DNA of 64,000 nucleotides from Lachnospiraceae bacterium (GTDB lineage Bacteria > Bacillota_A > Clostridia > Lachnospirales > Lachnospiraceae). The notes under the pieces were generated by a model. The model did not search any database. It had not been told where the DNA came from and saw only the letters and a program-made list of their open reading frames with translations. The stretch is taken from contig JAGAUD010000030.1 in assembly GCA_017620975.1 (NCBI GenBank), forward strand, positions 1-64,000. Direction: 5' to 3'. Below, piece after piece: positions 16,695 to 24,640 of this stretch. Each line of letters starts with the position of its first letter. Position 1 is the first letter of the stretch. Position numbers and translations under genes: made by a program.

Positions 16695-16801
16695 GAGCGC
16701 CTGCTTATGAGTAAAGATAGCTGTGAAGCAGCGGTAAGCGCCGCAGGCTGCAGCTAAAAGCATCTTCGATGCTTTGCGAATGGCGCGGGCTGAACAGTAA
16801 C
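16695..16801 (+). repeat. Structured intergenic repeat, copy 2
   Basis: This 107-bp relative of copy 1 shares blocks such as ATGAGTAAAGATAGC-like, GCGCCG-AGGC, TTTGCGAATGGCGCGGG and ACAGTAAC. Its inner hairpin is AAAGCATC-ttc-GATGCTTT. The copy ends 8 bases before the -35 box of the GntR operon. Confidence 0.8.
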
Positions 16802-16809
16802 TTTATTAC

Positions 16810-16838
16810 TTGACAAAACTGCACATACTGTATATACT
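16810..16838 (+). promoter_or_regulatory. Promoter of the YtrA-type operon
   Basis: TTGACA (16810-16815), a 17-base spacer and TATACT (16833-16838). The -10 box lies inside the operator described next. Confidence 0.85.
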
Positions 16839-16853
16839 TCATATATACAGTAT
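16825..16853. promoter_or_regulatory. Operator palindrome for the GntR/YtrA regulator
   Basis: A perfect 12-bp inverted repeat ATACTGTATATA / TATATACAGTAT with a 5-base centre overlaps the -10 box. It lies 17 bases before the regulator start codon. Autoregulation by the first gene product is the likely role. Confidence 0.75.
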
Positions 16854-16870
16854 GAAATAGAGGTGAGGAA

Positions 16871-17245
16871 ATGAACATATTTGTCGACAACAAAGGCGGC
16901 GTTCCCATCTATGACCAGATTTACACCCAGATCAAGGCGAACATCATAAACGGCACCTTGCAGGAAGACGAGGCTCTTCCATCCATCCGTAACCTGGCCA
17001 AGGATCTGCGGATCAGTGTGATTACTACCAAACGTGCCTATGAGGAGCTGGAGCGGGAAGGCTTTATCTACACGGTAGCAGGAAAAGGCTGTTTCGTGGC
17101 AGCAAAGAACGTTGAGCTTCTGAGAGAAGAGAATTTGAAAAAAATAGAAGCACACATGCAGGTAATCAGTCGACTGGCAGTTTCCTGTAATCTGAGTCTG
17201 CAGGATATTACAGAGATGTTTTCCCTGATGTGGGATGAAGAATGA
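16871..17245 (+). CDS. GntR family regulator, YtrA subfamily
   Basis: This 124-residue DNA-binding protein has an N-terminal winged helix-turn-helix (about residues 10-75; PIYDQIYTQIKANI, LPSIRNLAKDLRIS, TTKRAYEELEREG). Only a short helical tail follows, as in the YtrA subfamily that lacks an effector domain. It has a strong ribosome binding site (GAGGTGAGG). A perfect palindrome covers its own promoter. It is followed by an ABC ATPase and a membrane protein, the usual YtrA-operon layout, often induced by cell-envelope stress or peptide antibiotics. Confidence 0.92.
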   Translation: MNIFVDNKGGVPIYDQIYTQIKANIINGTLQEDEALPSIRNLAKDLRISVITTKRAYEELEREGFIYTVAGKGCFVAAKNVELLREENLKKIEAHMQVISRLAVSCNLSLQDITEMFSLMWDEE

Positions 17246-17274
17246 CATTAGGGCAGTGAATGGAGGGAAGTATT

Positions 17275-18147
17275 ATGAGTATAACGAATCAAAATGAAGC
17301 AATAACGAATGCCATAGAGATTCATGATCTGCAGAAAGTGTATCAGGATTTCACATTGGATCATCTGAATCTGTCTTTGCCCCAGGGCTGTGTCATGGGA
17401 CTGGTAGGCGAGAACGGCGCCGGCAAGAGTACTACCATTAAGCTGATTATGAATATGATCAAGAGAGATGGCGGAAAAGTGACCGTACTGGGAAGGGATA
17501 ATCGTAAACACTTTGAACTTACCAAAGAAGATATCGGCGTTGTGCTGGATGAAGTAGGATTCCCGCAGTGCATGACTGCGAAACAGGTAGGAAAAGTGAT
17601 GGCCCATGCCTATCGCAACTGGGATCGGGAGTTGTATAGTGCGCTGCTTGAAAAACTGTCCGTTCCTGCAGATAAGCCCTTTTCAGATTTCTCCAGAGGC
17701 ATGAAAATGAAGCTGGGCATTTCCGTGGCATTGTCACATCATCCAAAGCTTTTGATTCTGGATGAAGCCACTTCCGGGCTGGATCCGGTGATACGTGAGG
17801 AAGTCCTGGATATGTTCAATGAATTTACCAGAGAAGAGAATCATTCCATCCTGATGTCATCTCACATTGTCAGTGACCTTGAGAAAATCTGCGATTACAT
17901 TGCTTTCCTGCATAAGGGCAGACTCCTGTTGTGTGAAGAGAAGGATGTGCTGTTGGGAGAATATGGAATCATCCATTGTACACCGGAACAGTTTAAAGAA
18001 CTGGACGTTTCTGCGGTAAAGGGAAAGAAAAAGTCCTCATATGGTATAGAAGTACTTGTAAAAAGAGAATCCATACCTGAGGGAATAGCAGTCAGTCCTG
18101 TCAGTATCGAAGAAATATTTTTGTTTATGGTGAAGGAGGAGAGATAG
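17275..18147 (+). CDS. ABC transporter ATP-binding protein (YtrB-like)
   Basis: This 290-residue ATPase of an ABC-2 type exporter has Walker A GENGAGKST near residue 43, a signature FSRGMKMKL in place of LSGGQ, and Walker B LLILDEATSGLD. The C-terminal ~70 residues are a family-typical extension. ATG 17275 is chosen over the in-frame ATG at 17260, because the latter overlaps the ribosome binding site GGAGGG. The permease follows immediately. Confidence 0.92.
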   Translation: MSITNQNEAITNAIEIHDLQKVYQDFTLDHLNLSLPQGCVMGLVGENGAGKSTTIKLIMNMIKRDGGKVTVLGRDNRKHFELTKEDIGVVLDEVGFPQCMTAKQVGKVMAHAYRNWDRELYSALLEKLSVPADKPFSDFSRGMKMKLGISVALSHHPKLLILDEATSGLDPVIREEVLDMFNEFTREENHSILMSSHIVSDLEKICDYIAFLHKGRLLLCEEKDVLLGEYGIIHCTPEQFKELDVSAVKGKKKSSYGIEVLVKRESIPEGIAVSPVSIEEIFLFMVKEER

Positions 18148-18765
18148 GTGAAAGGACTTTTATTGAAAGATATCTATGTTATGTCAAAATATTGTAAGGT
18201 TTTTGGATTTATTATACTGCTGTTCCTGGCACTTTCGCTTTTCAGCGAGCCGGAAATGTTTTATGTGATGTATCCGGCCATCATTGCCAGTGTTATTCCG
18301 GTATCCATGATTTCTGTGGATGAAAAATGTAAATGGGATGTGTATTGTGACACTCTTCCTTATTCCAGAAAACAGATGGTATCTTCCAAGTATCTGCTGA
18401 GCCTGTGCATGACTGCCACCGTTCTGATATTGTCTGCCTGTGCCCAGATGATTCATGTGGTAAGAGGCAACTGGAATACGGAATCGTATGTTATGTGCCT
18501 TGCATTTCTCCTGGTGATTGGACTGGTAGGACCTGCGGTGCTTCTGCCCTTTATCTTTAAAATGGGAGCGGAAAAAGGGCGCGTGGTCTATCTGGCAGTT
18601 ATCGCAGGGCTTGCGGCTTGCGGTGGCGGCATTGCTTTGGGAGAGGAGATACAGGGAAAGGTGAATGTTGCCTGGCTTCTGCCCGGTTGCTGTATTATAA
18701 GTGTCTTGCTATTTGCAGCATCCTGGATGATCTCGATTAAGCTGTATGAGAAACGGGAATTATAA
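18148..18765 (+). CDS. ABC-2 type membrane protein of the YtrA-type operon
   Basis: This 205-residue integral membrane protein has six hydrophobic segments and the start pattern MKGLLLKDIYVMSKYCK of the ABC2_membrane_5 group. It begins with GTG directly after the ATPase stop, with GGAGGAG upstream. It should form the channel of the exporter driven by the preceding ATPase. The cargo is unknown; bacitracin- or lantibiotic-type stress is a family-based guess. Confidence 0.85.
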   Translation: MKGLLLKDIYVMSKYCKVFGFIILLFLALSLFSEPEMFYVMYPAIIASVIPVSMISVDEKCKWDVYCDTLPYSRKQMVSSKYLLSLCMTATVLILSACAQMIHVVRGNWNTESYVMCLAFLLVIGLVGPAVLLPFIFKMGAEKGRVVYLAVIAGLAACGGGIALGEEIQGKVNVAWLLPGCCIISVLLFAASWMISIKLYEKREL

Positions 18766-18801
18766 GCTCCCCAAATACTTATATTTCCTCTGCCCGGTTC
18801 C

Positions 18802-19044
18802 GGTAAACAAGCGGCGGTTCCCCAAAGCATCTCTTATATGCTTTGTCTTGGGTGTCTGCTAGACGGAGACCTGCGTGAGAAACCATCTTATCAGGTATTA
18901 TATCAGCTGATTCATCGTGAATGGAGAACGGAACTTACGTTGAAAACGGATGAAAACGGAGAGGCTTCTTTCAGGGGGTATTACGGAATATATGATGTAA
19001 AGGTGGGGGAGGATTCCTACGAGATCGATTTTAGCGTAAGCTGA
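18802..19044 (+). pseudogene. 3' remnant of a GH10 xylanase-like gene
   Basis: The frame reads LLDGDLREKPSY, then a WRTELTLKTDENGEASFRGY-like stretch and a C-terminal strand. This is the pattern that ends many Firmicutes GH10 endo-1,4-beta-xylanases: a ...D-x-KPxY helix followed by a small beta appendage. The catalytic barrel, both catalytic Glu residues and any start signal are missing. It directly follows the ABC operon with no ribosome binding site, so it is a leftover of a deleted gene. A terminator still stands behind it. The family assignment rests on a short stretch. Confidence 0.5.
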
Positions 19045-19075
19045 TCGGACTCTGCCCTGGCTGAATAATTTGGTA

Positions 19076-19116
19076 ATATCCCTGCAAGGAGCGAAAGCTC
19101 CTGCAGGGATATTTTC
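19076..19116 (+). terminator. Strong terminator behind the GH10 remnant
   Basis: The long inverted repeat ATATCCCTGCAAGGAGC / GCTCCTGCAGGGATAT has a GAAA tetraloop, one bulged A and a following TTTT. It probably also ends the YtrA-type operon. Confidence 0.85.
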
Positions 19117-19272
19117 TCGGCAATGTGAAGAATAATCGGTCTGCTTGTTTCTTTCTTTAACATCGTAATATAGTTTGCAAACTCCGTAACATAGTTGATG
19201 AAAATAGCTGCTTTGCATCTTAAAATATGATTAGATTTCAAACATATTATTTTCATGAAAAGGAGAAGAAAA

Positions 19273-20616
19273 ATGAGCTTTAATACCTGTTCCAGTCCAT
19301 CAGACTTAAAAATCACAGACATGCGGTTCGTAGACATCGATGGTGCCCCTAAGCGCTGTACCATTTTAAAAATCATGACCAACCAGGGCATTTGCGGTTA
19401 CGGCGAGGTGCGCGATGCATCCAGCAAAACATACGCACTGATGTTAAAGAGCCGTATCCTGGGAGAGAATCCCTGTAACGTGGATAAGATTTTCCGCAAG
19501 ATCAAGCAGTTTGGCGGTCCTTCCCGTCAGGGCGGCGGTGTCTCCGGTATTGAGATCGCTCTCTGGGACCTTGCCGGTAAGGCATATGGTGTTCCCTTGT
19601 ACCAGATGTTAGGCGGCAAATTCCGCGATGAAGTGCGCGTATATTGCGACACGGATGTAGACGGCAAGCATACAGGCTATGACATGGGTCTTGCTTTAAA
19701 GAAGCGTATGGAAATGGGCTTTACCTTCCTGAAAATGGACCTTGGCATCGGACTTTTGCTGGATGAGCCGGGCACAATCAATGCGCCCCTTGGCTTTATC
19801 GACGATATGAAAAAGTACGCAGGCCACATTCTGAATGTTCAGGGCGGCAGTGTAACAGCTGATATGGTTAAGCATCAGAAGAGCTACGATATCGTTACCA
19901 CAGCCCATCCGTTTACCGGTATCCATATCACGGAAAAAGGTCTGGATTATCTGGAGAACTATGTGAAAGAAGTACGTGAAGTCATCGGCTATGATGTGCC
20001 TCTGGCAATCGATCATTTCGGACATGTATGTGTGGAGGATTGCATCCGTTTTGCAAGAAGAATGGAGCCTTACAATCTGGCATGGATCGAGGATATGGTA
20101 CCCTGGATGTATACTGACCAGTATGTGCGTCTGAAGAACAGCACCACCATTCCGGTATGTACAGGAGAGGATATGTATCTGAAAGAGCCTTTTGAGAAAA
20201 TTATCAAGGCCGGCGGCGTATCTGTTATCCACCCTGACATCCTGACATGCGGCGGTGCACTGGAACTGAAGAAGATCGGTGACATTGCAGATGAGAATGG
20301 TGTGGCAGTGGCAATACATATGGCGGAAAGCCCTGTAGCTTGTATGGCAGCAGTACAAGTGGCAGCAGCTATGCACAATGTTCTGGCACTGGAATTCCAT
20401 TCTGTAGATGTACCATGGTGGGCTGATATGGTGACCGGTATTCCGAAGCCTGTATTTGAAAATGGATTTATTAAAGTACCGGATAAGCCGGGTCTTGGCT
20501 TTGATGATTTGAACGAAGAAGTAATAAGAGAGCATATCAATCCGGATATTCCCGGTCTGTGGGAGTCTACGGATGAGTGGAATAAGGAATTTTCCAATGA
20601 CAGAATCTGGAGTTAA
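19273..20616 (+). CDS. Enolase superfamily acid-sugar dehydratase-like protein (MR/MLE family)
   Basis: This 447-residue protein has the enolase-superfamily N-terminal capping domain and a (beta/alpha)7-beta barrel. Putative metal ligands are Asp247 (AIDHFGH), Glu273 (WIEDM) and Glu299 (TGED). A Lys154-x-Asp stands at the KxK position, and His349 (AIHMAES) may be the general base. Between the second and third barrel strands lies an insertion of roughly 60 residues (about 165-230) not seen in short members. It is the first gene of a four-gene operon and probably removes water from a sugar acid. ATG 19273 has AAAAGGAG upstream; the in-frame ATG 19255 does not. The substrate cannot be assigned. 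Confidence 0.85.
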   Translation: MSFNTCSSPSDLKITDMRFVDIDGAPKRCTILKIMTNQGICGYGEVRDASSKTYALMLKSRILGENPCNVDKIFRKIKQFGGPSRQGGGVSGIEIALWDLAGKAYGVPLYQMLGGKFRDEVRVYCDTDVDGKHTGYDMGLALKKRMEMGFTFLKMDLGIGLLLDEPGTINAPLGFIDDMKKYAGHILNVQGGSVTADMVKHQKSYDIVTTAHPFTGIHITEKGLDYLENYVKEVREVIGYDVPLAIDHFGHVCVEDCIRFARRMEPYNLAWIEDMVPWMYTDQYVRLKNSTTIPVCTGEDMYLKEPFEKIIKAGGVSVIHPDILTCGGALELKKIGDIADENGVAVAIHMAESPVACMAAVQVAAAMHNVLALEFHSVDVPWWADMVTGIPKPVFENGFIKVPDKPGLGFDDLNEEVIREHINPDIPGLWESTDEWNKEFSNDRIWS

Positions 20617-20658
20617 TGATTTCCGGAACTGATATTTTCAGAAAAGAGGTATGAGAAA

Positions 20659-21573
20659 ATGCATTTTAATGATAGAGAAGAGATTATTGCTTTGACACCT
20701 TTATGGAAAGGAGAGCGTCTCCCGGACGGAAGACCGAAAGTAGCAGATAAATATCTGGATGCCCTCAGGGGAATGACACTGGAAGAGGTATGGAAGCCTA
20801 TTTTCGTGCTGGGCTATGAGAACCAGTTCGTAGGCGGTGGCGTCAACCCCATGCATGCACTGCATGATGACGGCAGAAAGCTGATCGGCCGTGCAGTTAC
20901 CTGTAATTTCTGTCCCACCAGACCTGATCTGCATGATGTGATGTTTGCAAAAGGCGCAGAAGAAGGCCGCAAAGGGAATTATAATCAGTGGGTTATCGAC
21001 AGTCTTGGGGAACGTGATGTCGTAGTCGCTGATATGTTTGATAAAATCTATAAAGGAACTTTCCTTGGCGGGAATCTGACCACAGCCATCAAGACCCGCA
21101 CCGGCAATGGCGGTGCCGTAATCTGGGGCGGTGTCAGAGATGTGGAGCAGATGAAACAGGTACCTGATGTGCAGGTATATTACCGCGGCATTGACCCTAC
21201 ACCCATCAGAGATTTTATCATGACAGGATTTAATACTGTAACCAATTTCGGCGGCGCAGTCTGCCTGCCCGGAGATGTCGTCTTTGGTGCCGGCGGCGGT
21301 GTGCTGTTCCTCCCCAGCCATCTGGTAGCAGATGTTGTTGAGGGCGCAGCTAAGACCCATGTAAAAGATGACTTTGGTTTTGAGATGATTGGCCAGAACA
21401 AGTTTACTACGGCACAGATCGACAGAAACACCTGGACAGAGGAAATGCTGGATATGCTGCTTGAATGGATCAAGACAGATCCCAGAGGAGAAGCTTACCG
21501 CGACCTGGATTGGTCAAAAGAATATGATCTTGCCAGAAATGGGGATCCCAATGACACTCAAACTGCGTTATAA
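20659..21573 (+). CDS. RraA/HMG-aldolase family protein, long form
   Basis: This 304-residue protein has the RraA-like fold shared by 4-hydroxy-4-methyl-2-oxoglutarate aldolases and regulators of RNase E. The core GNLTTAIKTRTGNGGAVIWG, followed by a V-R-D motif (WGGVRDVEQM), is where Mg2+ and the pyruvyl moiety bind in aldolases. At 304 residues it is longer than the usual 160-230, with extra N- and C-terminal segments. Placed behind an acid-sugar dehydratase-like gene, it most likely acts as an aldolase or decarboxylase on the 2-keto acid, not as an RNase regulator. RBS AAAAGAGG. Confidence 0.85.
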   Translation: MHFNDREEIIALTPLWKGERLPDGRPKVADKYLDALRGMTLEEVWKPIFVLGYENQFVGGGVNPMHALHDDGRKLIGRAVTCNFCPTRPDLHDVMFAKGAEEGRKGNYNQWVIDSLGERDVVVADMFDKIYKGTFLGGNLTTAIKTRTGNGGAVIWGGVRDVEQMKQVPDVQVYYRGIDPTPIRDFIMTGFNTVTNFGGAVCLPGDVVFGAGGGVLFLPSHLVADVVEGAAKTHVKDDFGFEMIGQNKFTTAQIDRNTWTEEMLDMLLEWIKTDPRGEAYRDLDWSKEYDLARNGDPNDTQTAL

Positions 21574-21666
21574 TATGATAGGATACCAAGGTCTCAAAGT
21601 GCAGAACAATCCGTGGTATCTAGGTGGTAAAATACAATCACTGAAATGATTACGGAGGTGATCAAA

Positions 21667-22410
21667 ATGATGGAAAATAGAGCAAAACGGGCTCTTGTAA
21701 CCGGCTCCTCCAGGGGAATCGGAAGGGCAATTGCAATTTCTCTTGCAAAAGATGGCTATGAGGTGTTGGTACATTGTGCCGGCAACCGTGCCAAAGCAGA
21801 GGAAACTGCAGAAATAATTACACAAAATGGTGGAAAAGCTACCATCCTGCAGGCCGATCTATGCAATCCAAAGGAGACACAAAGGCTGGCAGTGCAAATG
21901 GGTGATATTGATGTGCTGGTCCTGAATGCATCGCTGCAGATCCGCAATCCATGGAGCAGGATTTCATTGGAAGAGAGTTACAATCAGCTAAACTGTAACT
22001 TTGTATCTTCCCTGTTGCTCATTCAGGCTGCTGTACCTCATATGAAGCAGCAAAAATGGGGCCGTATTGTAACCATTGGCTCTGTTCAGGAAGCAAAGCC
22101 CCATCCTGACATGCTGGTTTATTCTTCCTCCAAAGCTGCTCAGACCAATATGATGCAGTCCTTGTCCCTGCAGCTTGCAGCAGATGGGATTACGGTAAAT
22201 AATGTGGCTCCCGGTGTTATCTATACAGACCGCAATATGGAGGCGCTTGCTGATGTTGAATATGCCAAAAAGGTAACAGATTCTATTCCTGTAGGCTTCT
22301 ATGGAGAGCCGGAGGACTGCGCCGGTATCGTAAGCCTGCTGTGTTCTGAAAAAGGCAGATATATTACCGGACAGAGCATCTATGTAGACGGAGGCAAGAG
22401 TATACAATGA
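21667..22410 (+). CDS. SDR family oxidoreductase
   Basis: This 247-residue short-chain dehydrogenase has a TGSSRGIG nucleotide-binding loop (residues ~11-18), a catalytic Ser in the ITIGS-type strand (TIGSVQ), YSSSKAA as the YxxxK motif, and the C-terminal QSIYVDGG typical of classical SDRs. The usual NNAG is changed to LNAS. It should oxidise or reduce a hydroxyl/keto group of an intermediate of this operon with NAD(P). GGAGGTG precedes ATG 21667; the earlier in-frame ATG at 21646 lacks a site. Its end overlaps the next start (ATGA). Confidence 0.9.
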   Translation: MMENRAKRALVTGSSRGIGRAIAISLAKDGYEVLVHCAGNRAKAEETAEIITQNGGKATILQADLCNPKETQRLAVQMGDIDVLVLNASLQIRNPWSRISLEESYNQLNCNFVSSLLLIQAAVPHMKQQKWGRIVTIGSVQEAKPHPDMLVYSSSKAAQTNMMQSLSLQLAADGITVNNVAPGVIYTDRNMEALADVEYAKKVTDSIPVGFYGEPEDCAGIVSLLCSEKGRYITGQSIYVDGGKSIQ

Positions 22411-23105
22411 TTATCAGATGGATCGGACAAAGTGGATATATAGTAAAAACAGCACATACGGAGATTATCATAGATCCGTATCTGTCTGATGTAGTGAACC
22501 GTGTGGCAGGGCGTGAGCGATTGGTAGAAGCCCCTGTTGACCCGAAAGAAATCAAGGCGGATGCAGTCATCTGTACCCATAATCACCTGGATCATCTGGA
22601 CGTGGATGCCATTGCAGAGATGGATGAGTCTCTTCTTTACATTACTACGTATGAAGGGAAAGAAAAGCTGAATTCTCTTGGACGTACCAATGTGCGGGCC
22701 TGCAGGGTAGGAGATTCCCTGTCCGTTCGTAATGTGGAGATTACAGCTGTCCATGCGAAGCATACGGTGGAAGCGTTTGGCGTAATCCTCAAAGCAGAAG
22801 GTGTGACCTTGTATTTCAGCGGAGATACCCTGTATGATGAAGAACTGTTTTCCATTGCAGCATATCAGCCGGATGTGACCTTTATCTGCATCAATGGCAG
22901 GTTGGGGAATATGAACGTGGATGAAGCTGTGGAGACTGCAGAAAAAATCGGTGCGAAGATGAATGTGCCGAATCATTATGGAATGTTTGCTTCCAATACC
23001 GAGAACCCGGAGAAATTTACCGGTAGAATGAACAATGGATTTATTATGGAGTTTGACCGGGAATATCAGGTGAGCCGAGATGACGGAATGGTAATCATAA
23101 AATAG
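22407..23105 (+). CDS. UlaG-like metallo-beta-lactamase fold hydrolase
   Basis: This 232-residue metal-dependent hydrolase has HNHLDHLD (the HxHxDH zinc motif) near residue 53, FSGDTLYDEEL near 136 and a final NHYGMF. The family includes UlaG, the L-ascorbate-6-phosphate lactonase, which supports a sugar-lactone hydrolase role here. It overlaps the SDR gene by four bases and is the last gene of the operon. Substrate unknown. Confidence 0.85.
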   Translation: MIIRWIGQSGYIVKTAHTEIIIDPYLSDVVNRVAGRERLVEAPVDPKEIKADAVICTHNHLDHLDVDAIAEMDESLLYITTYEGKEKLNSLGRTNVRACRVGDSLSVRNVEITAVHAKHTVEAFGVILKAEGVTLYFSGDTLYDEELFSIAAYQPDVTFICINGRLGNMNVDEAVETAEKIGAKMNVPNHYGMFASNTENPEKFTGRMNNGFIMEFDREYQVSRDDGMVIIK

Positions 23106-23122
23106 AAAAGTGGTAATGAAGG

Positions 23123-23157
23123 CAGTCTGTTTTCAGAAATGAAAACAGGCTGTTTTT
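23123..23157 (+). terminator. Terminator of the sugar-acid operon
   Basis: The stem CAGTCTGTTTTCA / TGAAAACAGGCTG with a GAAA loop and one G-T pair is followed by TTTTT. Confidence 0.85.
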
Positions 23158-23187
23158 GTGGTGCGCCCGGTGGGCGCACGCTGAGTG

Positions 23188-23661
23188 CTAAAATCCACCC
23201 TTGCGCCGTTCCAACCGTAGTTCTCTCCGTTTCTGTGCCATGCGATTTTCTTCCCGCTGTATGTCATTCTCAAGTATCAGCTGTGGGATAACAGAGGGGT
23301 GATTATTGTCATCCAAAGCAACCAGCACAACATAAGCCCGATTGATAGGATAACGCATACCGTCGCCTCTTTCTACATACGCATCTACACGAACTTCCAT
23401 TGACGTGCGACCGGTATATGTAATATATCCGATGAGTACGATCAGGTCATTTAAATAGGCACCGGATTTGAATATTAAATTATCAATAGCAGCAGTAGTA
23501 ACGGTTTTTAATCCTGTGTGCCGCATTGCTACGATTGCGGCAATTTCGTCTATCATTTTCAACAGTGTGCCGCCGAATAAACGCCCGCCGCCATTTAAAT
23601 CTGCGGGCTGAACCAAATGTACCTGTTCAGTTTTGGAATATGCAACAGTTCGATCCTGCAT
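23188..23661 (-). CDS. Acyl-CoA thioesterase (YciA/YkhA-type hotdog fold)
   Basis: This 157-residue hotdog-fold thioesterase hydrolyses acyl-CoA to free acid and CoA. The motif QPADLNGGGRLFGGTLLKMIDE (residues ~18-39) carries the catalytic Asn/Asp region of the group. A VEVRVDAY-like central strand follows. The last ~25 residues are a charged Arg/Lys/Glu tail typical of this clade. It is monocistronic on the minus strand, with a candidate promoter (TTGACA-16-TATATT) at 23723-23696. Confidence 0.9.
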   Translation of the reverse strand: MQDRTVAYSKTEQVHLVQPADLNGGGRLFGGTLLKMIDEIAAIVAMRHTGLKTVTTAAIDNLIFKSGAYLNDLIVLIGYITYTGRTSMEVRVDAYVERGDGMRYPINRAYVVLVALDDNNHPSVIPQLILENDIQREENRMAQKRRELRLERRKGGF

Positions 23662-23715
23662 TATTATTACCTCGGTATTATAAACTAAAATTTTTAATAT
23701 ATTATATTTGATTAG

Positions 23716-23813
23716 GGTGTCAAAATTAGCAAATCCTATACCTCACCTTTGATATGTCTCCATTATAACAAATTGGTGAGGATTTGTGTAGCTTGGCGTC
23801 AAGTTTTGACACC
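23716..23813. repeat. 98-bp imperfect inverted repeat
   Basis: The ends GGTGTCAAAA and TTTTGACACC are perfect inverted repeats. Inner arms CAAATCC...CTCACC and GGTGAGGATTTG also pair. The whole segment can form one long interrupted hairpin. The left end contains the -35 box of the thioesterase promoter. It could be a small non-autonomous element or a structured regulatory segment. Confidence 0.6.
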
Positions 23814-23976
23814 TAAATTCCCAATGGAGGCACAATGTAAGAAAAGAGGGCATACAGCCAATCCAATCAGGAACGTTAGATATAAATATTTTGCCATTTA
23901 TGTTTGTTTATCACATAAAATTTCCTGAAATTCATATTCTATATTAGGAATATTCTGATTCGAGGAGTTGTTAATT

Positions 23977-24442
23977 ATGCGGATAAATAAAAGTTTACTG
24001 ATCAAATGCATTGCTATTCCTTTGCTTGTAGGAGGTGTGTCGGCATTTCTTACTCAGGAAGGAATGAAGGTTTTTGAGGAACTAAATAAACCGCCGCTGT
24101 CACCGCCTGGCTGGCTGTTTCCTGTGGTATGGACCATACTATATATCCTGATGGGTGTGTCATCCTATCTGATAATCCGGTCAGGTGCAGAAAAAACAGA
24201 AATTAACAGAGCGTTAGCAGTATATGTGTATCAGCTGATTGTTAATTTCCTGTGGCCCACATTCTTTTTTTCAATGGTACTTGTTTTCTTTTATCTGGCT
24301 GGTATTGCTCTGGCTGCTGGTGCTGGTCATGATCGTAAGATTTTATAATATTTCTAAATTGGCCGGGGTTTTGCAGATACCTTATTTAATCTGGCTGACT
24401 TTTGCAGGGTATTTGAATCTGGGAGTCTGGTTGCTGAATTGA
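23977..24442 (+). pseudogene. tspO: TspO/MBR family membrane protein, frameshifted
   Basis: TspO/MBR proteins are five-helix membrane proteins that bind tetrapyrroles. Frame 1 from ATG 23977 encodes the N-terminal half (FEELNKPPLSPPGWLFPVVW, then the NFLWP helix). Frame 2 encodes the C-terminal half (FIWLVLLWLLVLVMI, then AGYLNLGVWLLN). The switch falls exactly at a run of seven T (24265-24271). With six T the reading becomes PTFFFQWYLFSFIWL and gives a normal 154-residue protein. As given, the protein stops at 24346-24348 after 123 residues. It may be a true lesion, a slippery on/off switch, or a sequence error. Confidence 0.8.
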
Positions 24443-24480
24443 GATTACTCTCTTGGTTCCTATTTGCTTATAAGTGCCCC

Positions 24481-24512
24481 GCCGCATAATGGCAAAGTCC
24501 CTCTTATGCGGC
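24481..24512 (+). terminator. Hairpin behind tspO
   Basis: The perfect 9-bp stem GCCGCATAA / TTATGCGGC is followed only by a short T-rich stretch (ATTTCTGT), so termination may be partial. Confidence 0.5.
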
Positions 24513-24538
24513 ATTTCTGTCATCTAACAACATCGATC

Positions 24539-24567
24539 TTGACAATTCTCATGTCCCCCAATATAAA
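24539..24567 (+). promoter_or_regulatory. Promoter of the AAA ATPase remnant
   Basis: TTGACA (24539-24544), a 17-base spacer and TATAAA (24562-24567). The promoter survives although its gene is broken. Confidence 0.7.
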
Positions 24568-24640
24568 GCTATAAGGCATGTGATAAAATTGCACTAGATA
24601 GGAAAATGGTAATATTCAGCAGTAAAGGAGGTCTGGCATC

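Noticed and set aside
16754..17248. 164-residue minus-strand frame over the GntR gene
   Set aside because: It is antisense to a well-supported regulator and has no ribosome binding site or recognisable domain.
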